Below, in pieces: positions 56,267-64,000 of a stretch of DNA of 64,000 nt. The DNA comes from Cepaea nemoralis (lineage: Eukaryota; Mollusca; Gastropoda; Stylommatophora; Helicidae). Under the pieces are notes generated by a model. That model saw only the letters and a program-made list of their open reading frames with translations, had not been told where the DNA came from and did no database searches. Each line of letters opens with the position of its first letter. Position 1 is the stretch's first letter. The stretch is from the NCBI GenBank assembly GCA_014155875.1, contig JACEFZ010006261.1:372001-436000 (forward strand), given 5' to 3'. Both the position numbers and the translations under genes were made by a program.

Positions 56267-56760
56267 ACTCAGGCCAACATTTCACATACCTTTTGATGTC
56301 CGCATTCATTTCCGGCCAAAAATAATGACATGAAATGCGTTGATTAGTTGCTCCCACACCCATATGCCCACTAAACGATAGTGTGTCGCCCATGTGTAGA
56401 ACTTGTAGCCTATATGCTGCTGGTACTACAAGTTGACCATGTTCCTATTCATTTTTTACCGGCCCTACGGTACAACAAATTTCCCTTCTTATAAAAGTCC
56501 CCTCTCTGCGGAGGATTTCTAGCATTTGGAAGTTTCTTAAAACATTGGCCTAGAGTCTGGTCTTGGTTCTGTGCTGCTCTAATCTCCCCTGGAAGTGGAT
56601 TCAGGGATAGATCAGGCTCAGAGGTTGCTGTAATGTGAGCCCTGGTCTGCACAGCCACTATCATTGGTGTGAATGGTTCCTGCAAGTAAACATATCTACA
56701 CCCTAGTATCATGTCATAAATGGGGTCGGCCATCACTGCTGCCAAATCATACCCTTAACG
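56267..56760 (-). pseudogene. Protease-integrase linker of second Gmr1-like element
   Basis: The frame at 56745-56449 gives DPIYDMILGCRYVYL, VQTRAHITATSEPDLSLNPL and GDFYKKGNLLYRRAG, matching the intact element between protease and integrase. A zinc-finger segment with CWPECQRV precedes the LINE insertion. Confidence 0.85.
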
Positions 56761-57290
56761 AATTTCGAATCAACTAATACTTTAGCGATCGGTAAGGTCA
56801 GGGTATGCGAGCTTTTTGTCACGCCCTTTATCTCAGTTGTGTCTTTGGTTATTCGATCAGGATCTACCATGTGGGCTGCTAGTATAGCATCATATTGTAG
56901 ATCTGTATCGTAAAGACATTCGACCCACTTTCCATTGACAGTGATCTGCTCTATCACTGGAGGTCTTTTCAGTTTTTGAAGAGGTGGCCTCTTAGCGATT
57001 TCCTTGTCCGTGGGCAGGCATGCCGCAAGCTTGGGATTAGGTTTGCGTCTACATTTTGATATACTGTGGGAGTTTTTCCTACAGTACTTACAGTAGGGTT
57101 GTCTAAAACAAGATGCGGTGGGGCTGTTCTGTTGTGACTGGGGTTGCCTGTTATCTGCTGGTTGGTTATTGTATCGGGGTTGTCCCATGTTGGTTGGAGG
57201 TTGGTTCTTTTGAGGTTGGGGAGGTTTTGTTGGGACTGCATCTCCATGGGCAGTCAGATACCTTTCAGCCAAGACTATCATTTCCTCCAA
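56733..57290 (-). pseudogene. Gag 3' part and protease of second Gmr1-like element
   Basis: The frame (185 codons) holds ERYLTAHGD, a proline/glutamine-rich spacer, a knuckle CKYCRKNSHSISKC (CX2CX4HX4C) and the protease block NGKWVECLYDTDLQYDAIL. The catalytic DTG is changed to DTD. It joins the next frame (56745-56449) by overlap. Confidence 0.87.
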
Positions 57291-58100
57291 TGTTTATGCC
57301 CTTGTTAGACGATGAAAGTTTCCATCAACTTCAACATACAGTTCCTCAGCTACTTAGCCAAAACATCTCCCGCAAGCCATCATAGACGTGTTCATACCTT
57401 CCCATTGTCTCCCATTTACAGAGATAACTCTGCAAAAGAGCAGACAATTGTGAGATTGACTCACCCTTTAGACGACTCGTGGTTCGGAATTTCCGCTGAT
57501 AAGCAGCTCAGGTTAACTCGTATCTCTTCAATAAAGCCGATTTGAAACTTTCCTATGCATTTTAATGGCCTGGAGGTAGTCCCTGAAAATTTCATAAGCT
57601 GGTCCCCTCAGTCCCTGAGCAAGTTTTAAGTTCCAGTTTTCCTTAGCCAACCCAAAAGACTCAGTTAATTTCTCAAATTTCTGAAGGTAGCTGTCCAATT
57701 GTTTCTGAGTTTCCTCGAATGGCATTAAAGGAAAACTCACAGGACCCACATGAGAAGTCGAATGTAGCTGGGTTTCAATGCTGGGTACCGGAGAGCTAAC
57801 GTTAGAGCAGGTGGCCAATAGAGCTTGATTTTCTAGCTCTTTCATCCTCAGCTCATGCTGTCGGATGTTATCGTTTTCCTGTAGTTTTAACTGTCTAAGT
57901 TCTTTCTCTTTCTCGGCCTCGAGTTTCTTAAGTTCGGTCTCTGCTTCCAGTTTCTTAAGCTCAAGTTCTTGCCTACACATTTTATCTTCCCTGTCGTCTT
58001 TCCTTAACTCCCTCTTCATATCACGGACATATTTGACTGATTCAGGCCCCGATAACCCCATGGCTAGCGCTGATGCATGCAATTCTGCTGATGAATTCAT
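57291..58100 (-). pseudogene. Gag N-terminal part of second Gmr1-like element
   Basis: From the Met at 58100, MNSSAELHASALAMGLSG is followed by a long charged coiled coil (KKLEAETELKKLEAEKEKEL) and the capsid block PLMPFEETQKQLDSYLQKFE / NWNLKLAQGLRGPAYEIF. The frame is lost near 57550; the rest of capsid to 57291 is frameshifted. Confidence 0.87.
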
Positions 58101-58507
58101 GACTGAGTTTTGACTGAGAGGGTGAGTGAACGGTGCGCTACAGTTTCTATATCAGTATTATTCTACTACCCAATTCAAGTTATACTAATACAATTGCAAT
58201 AGTTTATCAATCTTATTAGTACATACACAAAAAATGATTAGTACAAACAATAATACAAAACACACTTTCACTCTATTCTCTCCCTCTGTCTCTGTCTCTC
58301 GGTCTCTCTCTCTTAGTCGAATGAAAACTAATTACAGTTTCCTGAACTACCCTACAATTTACTGAGATGTTGAGAGGGGAAAAAACGTTTTACCAAATAA
58401 TACAATTAAGTAGAAATATTATTCCTAATTAGTTGGGTATTTCCCGGAGCGAGACTCCAGTTAGTCACCGACCGTTAGAGTAATTATATTTAAATAGACA
58501 GAAATCT
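58101..58507 (-). other. Leader of second Gmr1-like element
   Basis: This noncoding sequence lies between the gag start and the LTR-like repeat. TTTCCCGGAGCGAGACTCCAG (58450-58470) sits where a primer site would be expected. GTCACCGACCGTTAG at 58465 is repeated in the LTR at 58522, suggesting the true LTR edge is near 58463. Confidence 0.4.
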
Positions 58508-59178
58508 ACGATCCCTCTACGATGTGTCACCGACCTTTAGGGTAATTCTCCCTATCCAAGCGTTTGCCGACAGTCTCTAGAAATTATGGCTCGTTATAAG
58601 AATGTCTAAAGGGATGGTCCCGATAGAAGAGACTGGGATTCACTTGATAGACTAAGACAGAAGGCGAAGAACACTTGTGTATGTAAGAAGACATAACATG
58701 AATGTCTAGTTTATCTCTCGGTGGTCCTTCGTCAATTGATGGAGCCCCCTGTTTGAGTAACACTTTCACTCACTCACTTGCACTCCTTGCTGGCAAAGGA
58801 ATCAATAATGGAGGAAATGACTGAAATTTCAAACAAAAATCATCTTTAATAATAAAAGAGATAGTTCAATAAAATCGCCGTTCAACTAGTAAACTAGGAC
58901 AGTAAAAATTACGTTACTGGTACAAAGAAACAATAGTTGTCTGATACTTAGCTAGGTAGCTTATCATCATTCACACCTCTCAGACATTAACACTCAGACA
59001 ACAGGAGGATACAGAGTCACCTGGGACAATCTGATATCGTTGAGGACTAGCGCTGGCTTTCATCCTAAGTATGCCTTGGAGTCGACCCTAACAGGTTTTC
59101 GATGCTCCTCTGGATGCAAGGTTCTGTCTCCACAAGTTCGTGGCTCTACGTTTTGGTAACCGCACCAGTTTAAGCTTC
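58508..59178 (-). repeat. LTR-like repeat, copy upstream of gag
   Basis: This is the partner of 38738-39408. Its place directly before the gag leader makes it the probable 5' LTR of the second Gmr1-like element. It is cut at the right by the next LINE. Confidence 0.7.
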
Positions 59179-59179
59179 A

Positions 59180-61156
59180 GCAGTAAAAGAAGTGCATCAC
59201 TGATAACCTTCACTGGAGAAATCATCACTGCTAAGAAACAGTAGATAGATAGATGGGTAGAGCACTATTTAGAGCTTAACTCAAGTGAGACCAAACTAGC
59301 GGATGATGCCCTCAACGCCATAGAGGCCCTGCCAACTCTTGACCACCTGGACACACTTCCTACCATAACAGAAGTTAAGTGTGCTATAAATGAACTTGCA
59401 TCTAGCAAAGCTCCAGGTAAGGATGTGATTCCAATAGAGGTGATAAGGAGTGGGCAAGACACACTCACTCTACAGATCCACCAGTTAATAGAGCTATGCT
59501 GGCGAGAAGGACAAGTCCCATTGGATTTCAAAGATTCAAGCATCATAACACTGTACAAGAACACGGGCGATCAAAGCGACTATAGGGGTATTTCACTTCT
59601 ATGTACTGTTGGGAAAGTATTTGCCAGAATTGTTCTGCGCAGACTTCAAGTCCCTTGAGGTCAAGTCTACCCCGAATCACAGTGCGGCTTCCGACAAAAC
59701 CGGTCTACCATTGATATATTCTCATTGCGACAAATGCAAGAAAAATGCCGGGAACAAAATCAAACGCTGTTTATTGTCTTCATCGACCTCACAAAAGCAT
59801 TTGATTTGGTCAGTTGTTAGGGTCTGTTCAAGGCACTAAAGAAGATTGGCTGCCCACCAACTCTTCTGTCCATTGTAGAATCGTTCCACACAGGCATGAA
59901 GGGTATAAACAAGTTTGATGGTGCAACTTCAGAAGAGTTTGAAATCAAGAGTGGAGTTGAGCAAGGTTGTATACTATCCCCCACCCTCTTTGGAATATAG
60001 TTTTCACTTCCACTGAAATATGCCTTTCGTGATCAGGATGCCGTCATATACATTCACTCACGCTCAGATGACGGCCTCTATAGTACTCATAGATTGAAGA
60101 ACAAGACCAAAATTAGGAGGGTACTAATCAGCGAGTTGCTTTTTGCGGATGATGCTGCAATTACGACCCACTCTGAGGAAGAATTACAACATCTACTATC
60201 TGCATTCTCCAATGCTTGTTCTGAGTTTTGTTTAACAATTAACAAAAAGAAGACACAGATTATGTCACAAGGTGCATATGGGGTACCATCAATCTTTATT
60301 GATGTTTGCCGAACTAAGCTATTAGACCATTTTACATATCTAGGATCAGAGGTAAATAGTAAATTATCCCTAGATCAGGAAATCAAAATCAGGAATGGTA
60401 AGGCAGCAACAACAATGAACATGTTAGCAAAAAGAGTCTGGGAGAACAGGAAGCTTACTGCCCAAACAAAAGTCCTTGTCTACCAAGCCTGTGTCCTTAG
60501 TACTCTTTTTTATGGCAGTGAAACCTGGTCAACTTACTCACACCAAAGAAACGTTTAAACAGTTTTCATATGTGGTGTCTGCGAAGAATACTTGGTATAA
60601 AGTGGTAAGACAAAATCACAAATACTGAAGTATTGGAAAGATCAGGTTGAGTGACGGTGTGCTCCATGCTCAGTCTTCATAGACTTAGATGGATAGGACA
60701 CTTTAGGAGGATGGATGATGGTAGAATACCAAAGGACATCTTTTTTGGTGAATTACAGATGGGTAGGAGATCTCAGGGTCGGCCTCCACTACGATACAAA
60801 ATTGTGTGTAAGCGGGACATGATTGATACAGGCATTGATAATGTACATTGGGAGCAAGTCGCCGCTCAATATGTTGCATGGGGGGGGGGGGGTGCAACTA
60901 TCAGAAATGTAATAAGGACAAAGGAGAAAATGATTGCAGATAAAGCACACACAGAGCGAGAGAGACGTAAGATGGTGCATGATGGTGGAAATGACAATGT
61001 TTTCACATGCATCCACTGTGAACGAACATTTACAGCACGAATTGGCCTTATCTGTCACATTCGCCACTGCCATGGGTTGTAGTTATTAAGCCTTTTCTAA
61101 GCACTATGTACCAATCTATCGTCTGTCAAGACGTAAAGGTTCCAATGAATGAATGA
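59180..61156 (+). pseudogene. LINE with C-terminal zinc finger ('LINE E')
   Basis: Frames along the + strand give DRWVEHYLELNSSETK, LASSKAPGKDVIPIEVIRSG, ESQCGFRQNRSTIDIFSLRQ, FIVFIDLTKAFDLV, GVEQGCILSPTLFGI, LLFADDAAITTHSEEELQH (RT active site FADD) and YLGSEVNSKLSLDQEIK. RRMDDGRIPKDIFFGEL, QGRPPLRYKIVCKRDM and a final finger FTCIHCERTFTARIGLICHI follow. The tail is (AATG)n near 61146. The 5' end is cut within the linker before RT. Frameshifts at about 59640-59700, stops at 59818 and 60000, and a shift near 60555-60655 inactivate it. Confidence 0.88.
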
Positions 61157-61940
61157 CCATGAACATAATTATACCTTACCGTTCTTGGAGATCCTAATCC
61201 AACGTCGAGAGGATGGCACCATCCATAGAGCAGTCTATCGAAAAGGAACATGGACGGGCCATTACCTGAATTTCAATAGCTTTGCACTCATCCAATAAAA
61301 GTGTGGATTGTTGCGGACCCTATTTAATCGAGCGAGGAAGATTTGCTCTGACGACACACTACAGGAAGCACTAGACACCCATAACCAGACACTGAAAACT
61401 AACGGATATCTAGCTGTTTTCATCAAGTGTCACTGCCACCCAATTAAATCTACCTCCAAAAAATCAACGTTTCCCAACCTTCAAGTGTTTCTGGAAACGA
61501 GAGTTAAACATTCTCCAGGAATCCCTGTGCAACCAACAGGCCATAAAACGTCAAATTTGTCCATCACAGAACATTTGCTAATTTGCAATCAAACAGTCAG
61601 TAACCAATCTGCATTTTGTATACTATATTCTACGAACAATAATCGACTGCTCAAATATATCAAAGCATTGTATATTAGTCTATTCCATCCGTTTCTATGT
61701 AAACAGAAGGACTTCCTGCTAAATTTTAGACTTCTGTGGATATGACGTTCTAAACATTTGCACAAGATCAGCGACGATGATGTACATCAAATTTCAGTCA
61801 AAGTATCATTCATTGTTTCACATATAATTATATATACCGCTGCATATACCGCTACCTGATGAGATGCAGCAAAATATGCCAGGCAAGAAATCGTGCAATA
61901 ATTTATTTATTGTGTGTGTGTCTTTATATTCACTAAAGGA
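61157..61940 (+). mobile_element. Penelope-like element 3' fragment
   Basis: The + frame (from about 61185) reads REDGTIHRAVYRKGTWTGHY, LNFNSF, then LLRTLFNRARKICSDD. These are the RT thumb and linker of Penelope-like elements. It runs through SITEHLLICNQTV to LLKYIKALYISLFHPFLCKQ at 61741, the degenerate end of the GIY-YIG nuclease. The Cys-rich start of the nuclease is damaged. The 3' noncoding part (61850-61940) matches 11270-11350. The RT core is missing. Confidence 0.82.
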
Positions 61941-61996
61941 ATAAATTGTTTTGAATTTTAATAAATATTAGTCTTTTTTATACTATACTGTGGCAG

Positions 61997-62210
61997 GAAC
62001 CTAGATGAAACCACCAAGTCAGTGTACAAAGAGAACGTCAGACTAACAGAGGCACTGAACTACCACATGAAGGAAGGAGACATTTTGAGGAAAGAAAGAG
62101 ATAGATTGCTCGAGGAGAATACTAACTTGAAGCAGGAAAAAGAAATCAAAGATATGATGGTGCAGAGTAAAGTTGAACAGTTTAAACATCAAAAGCAGAC
62201 TATCAAAGAG
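61997..62210 (+). CDS. BBOF1: BBOF1-like exon (third in window)
   Basis: This 214-nt exon lies between an acceptor GTGGCAG and a donor GTATGA at 62211. Its first base completes the Met split by the intron. The following 71 codons read NLDETTKSVYKENVRLTEAL, NYHMKEGDIL and KEIKDMMVQSKVEQFKHQK, ending phase 0 at IKE. This strongly helical, charged sequence predicts a coiled coil. The pattern AI-x-x-L-(7)-V-(F/Y)-KEN-(2)-L-(2)-AL-x-YH-(L/M)-KE with QKEI-x-DL/MMV matches vertebrate BBOF1 as I recall it, without gaps. It is the longest and most diagnostic exon of the three. The next exon is not visible before the window ends. Confidence 0.87.
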
Positions 62211-62394
62211 GTATGAATTAGACAAGTTTTTTTTTCAATTATAGAGTTTGTATATGAAGCTCAAAATATGTTAAAATCAAGTCATTTTTAAAATGTATAT
62301 GTTTTCCAATAAAATTAAAGTTAGTTGCATATCTTTTACAAGATGTTACAACCAATGCCAGCGTGTATTGGCTGTTTTTGTGATTTACTAGGCA
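62211..62394 (+). other. Start of next BBOF1 intron
   Basis: The GTATGA donor is followed by AT-rich intronic sequence without recognised features. Confidence 0.5.
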
Positions 62395-62865
62395 ATGTTT
62401 GTAGATTATGAAAAACATATATTTTGGAAAAGACAAGCTGCTGAAAAGATTCATAATGACGTAGGTCAATATAAGCCTATGAAGAGAGGTATGCAACAGG
62501 GATGTTTAATGGTTCCAGATCAGGAACTGCAGGCGACAATGGAAACAGTGATTGATTGGTTTATGGAGATGAATGCTGTCATTAACCTAGAAAAGGCGTC
62601 TATCTTGTGATGCTCTCTGGACAATAAGATTGTTAAAAGCTCACAACCCTAACAATAAATGGTAGACCTGGGAATCACTTTTGATAGAAGCTTGTTTTTT
62701 AGGGACCATGTTGAAGTGGTGGTTACAAAATGTCAGAATGGGCTCAATAGACTGAAGAGTATGGCAGCAAGGGATATGGAACAGGACATTCTTTTTGAAC
62801 TTTTTCAGCACTTGATCATTTCAATCGCTGATCTGTCTTGTAGTCATTTAACATTGCCGGGTATA
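62395..62865 (+). pseudogene. Chimeric LINE relic: RTE part joined to I-like part
   Basis: The first ~125 bp encode FWKRQAAEKIHNDVGQYKPM and QQGCLMVPD, matching LINE B (YWKQQAAIRIDNEVGQYQPI). After about 62520 it becomes ELQATMETVIDWFMEMNAVI, CSLDNKIV, LGITFDRSLFFRDHVEVVV and LNRLKSMAARDMEQDILFEL, matching the I-like LINE at 41.2-41.6 kb. Stops lie at 62608 and about 62650. The two parts come from different LINE families. Confidence 0.85.
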
Positions 62866-62923
62866 TAACCATTTGGGTTACTCTTATTAAGCTTCTCAAT
62901 TTTTTTATGAGCACTATGAAAAT

Positions 62924-63174
62924 GCCGGTCTCCCTGGCGAAGGGGTTAAGGACGTTGTTCGTAATTCGGTATACTCACGTACGAAACACAGCTGCGCGTG
63001 ATTCGGCAGCGGATAGCGTCGTGCTGGTTATTTAAGGAGGCATGTGAGGCGGTCGTTCAGAAAGCAATGGAAAACTACTGAACGTAACACTTGCCAAGAT
63101 ATCAACAGCAGCAGAAAAATGCAGGTGTCTTGACTGCAATGTCCTGTAAAGAATATGCAAGGAAAAAGAAAAAA
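62924..63174 (+). mobile_element. tRNA-derived SINE family 2, copy 2 (251 bp)
   Basis: The SINE is flanked by the 11-bp duplication ACTATGAAAAT (62913-62923 and 63175-63185). It starts GCCGGTCTCCCTGGCGAAGG with the A-box-like TGGCGAAGGGG. The B box is decayed (GTGATTCGGC). The body, AAAGCAATGGAAAACTACTG, and the end, ATGTCCTGTAAAGAATAT, match copy 1 at 40026-40271. Confidence 0.9.
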
Positions 63175-63185
63175 ACTATGAAAAT

Positions 63186-63483
63186 ACCCTGCTGGCTTGC
63201 TAGCTCGCAGGTTTAGAACTGAAAAATCTGACCAAGGGGAGTCTGTCCCGCCTGGTAAGCCAAAGCCCCGTTGGCCCATGACCTCGGAGTCATGGTTTCC
63301 CGTTTAACACCATGGGAAGGTGGGGTTGACTTGTGTAGTATGCGGGTCATCAACAGACTACTGATTTTCACTTTTCACCTCTCCTGGGAGAGGCTAGTCG
63401 ATCCTAACCCTACTGGCTGAAGGACCAGGCACAATCCACACTGAAAGAACATCCCCTGAAACAAGTAAACAGCATAAAGTACT
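63186..63483. other. No feature recognised
   Basis: The spacer between a SINE and a LINE end shows no coding evidence. Confidence 0.3.
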
Positions 63484-64000
63484 TCATTCATTCATTCATT
63501 CATTCTTCAGTAGAATATCCTTTGCAGAACCTCGCTCTCATAACAACCTACCGGAAAACTTCTCGATCATAAGCAAGATGTCGACCCGCGACCAATATAC
63601 CAATCTGGAGATCATCAGCTAAATCCTACACCCATCTTCTCTTTGGCCTTCCTCTTCCCCTCTTTTCAGGCATATACCCTTCCATTATTATTCTCTCGAA
63701 ACTTTCGTGACATTTCAAGTAACCAAATATTTCAATTTTCTTTGTTTTATCTTCTTTAATAGCCAACTTTCTTCAATATTCAGCTCCTGAAGTATGGATG
63801 TTTTTGTTCTTTTCTTTATCCATGATATTCTAAGAACTCGTCTATACCATTTATATTCAAGGGCATTTACGCACTGTTCAGCTTGTTTAATAAGTGTCCA
63901 GGTCTCACATGCGTATGTTGTAATGGGAAAGATGCATGCTCTTATATGTCTAATTTTTGTAGTTATATCTGTTCCACCCCACAATTTATTCAGTTGTTTT
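63484..64000 (-). pseudogene. LINE 3' part running off the window
   Basis: The 3' tail (left) is (GAAT)n, visible as CATTCATTCATTC at 63484-63502. The minus strand then reads the C-terminus seen at 5314-5496, and further upstream (63984-63715) IFPITTYACETWTLIKQAEQ, YKWYRRVLRISWIKKRTKTS and ILQELNIEESWLLKKIKQRK. This is the distal RT/C-terminal domain of an RTE-like LINE. It has at least one frameshift between 63715 and 63680. It continues beyond the window. Confidence 0.82.

Larger units (their letters stand above)
54844..59178 (-). mobile_element. Second Gmr1-like LTR retrotransposon, decayed
   Basis: Read leftward from 59178, the element has an LTR-like repeat, a leader, gag, knuckle and protease, integrase, then directly RNase H. 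A polypurine-like CCCCTCCTAGAGAAAAG (54848-54864 on the + strand) lies at the 3' end. The family is a sister of the intact element: same domain order and similar protein blocks, but a different LTR. The whole reverse transcriptase is missing between integrase and RNase H, and a LINE is inserted in integrase. Confidence 0.88.

Noticed and set aside
61850..61895. CTGATGAG ... GAAA spacing after the Penelope-like fragment, resembling a hammerhead ribozyme core
   Set aside because: The pair closing stem II is missing (A before GAAA), the second copy at 11275-11320 lacks both core motifs (TTGACGAG, TAAA), and I could not find supporting stems I and III. Full-length relatives should be tested instead.

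Overview
This window is eukaryotic (metazoan) DNA, not bacterial. It has GT-AG exons, very long introns, abundant microsatellites and a dense crowd of retrotransposons. The mix points to an invertebrate, plausibly a lophotrochozoan and perhaps a mollusc. That mix is RTE/BovB-like and I-like LINEs with RNase H, a Penelope-like element, a Gmr1-type Ty3/gypsy element, hAT debris and tRNA-derived SINEs. The species assignment is inference only.

Only one host gene is recognisable. Three short exons on the + strand (1748-1828, 29066-29136, 61997-62210) join in phase and encode 118 continuous coiled-coil residues. As I remember the vertebrate protein, they are colinear and gap-free with BBOF1 (CCDC176), a basal-body/axonemal protein of motile cilia. 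The whole window is therefore an internal slice of a BBOF1-like gene with introns of 27.2 kb and 32.9 kb. Everything else lies in those introns or in the flanking intron ends.

Layout of intron 1 (1829-29065). First come LINE scraps, a tandem duplication, a decayed transposon-associated protein, a LINE C-terminus and a truncated hAT element. AGT microsatellites and Penelope debris follow. Then comes a striking nest: an old RTE-type LINE (12.9-28.1 kb, + strand) has been split by four later insertions. These are an unidentified 0.8-kb segment, an apparently intact 960-codon RTE LINE (minus strand), a complete Gmr1-like LTR retrotransposon (18460-27317, minus strand) and a 116-bp retroposon. The LTR element has LTRs of about 2.14 kb that are nearly identical, a 5-bp target duplication and one uninterrupted 1436-codon gag-pol frame in which integrase precedes reverse transcriptase.

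Layout of intron 2 (29137-61996). A SINE with a perfect 17-bp target duplication comes first. Next is a 1.9-kb element with ~40-bp inverted termini that carries a tRNA-Asp-like sequence and about four tandem ~235-285-bp units. Two I-like LINE copies with RNase H follow, then an orphan LINE ORF1 interrupted only by TGA codons. An inverted pair of LINE 3' ends is fused to kilobase-scale CA/GT minisatellites. The intron ends with a decayed second Gmr1-like element (RT deleted, LINE inserted in its integrase), a LINE with a C-terminal zinc finger and a Penelope-like fragment. After the third exon lie a chimeric LINE fragment, a SINE and the 3' part of another LINE.

Apart from the BBOF1 exons there is no evidence of host coding function. 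Most open frames are pieces of mobile elements. The apparently intact elements are the Gmr1-like LTR retrotransposon and the RTE LINE beside it.
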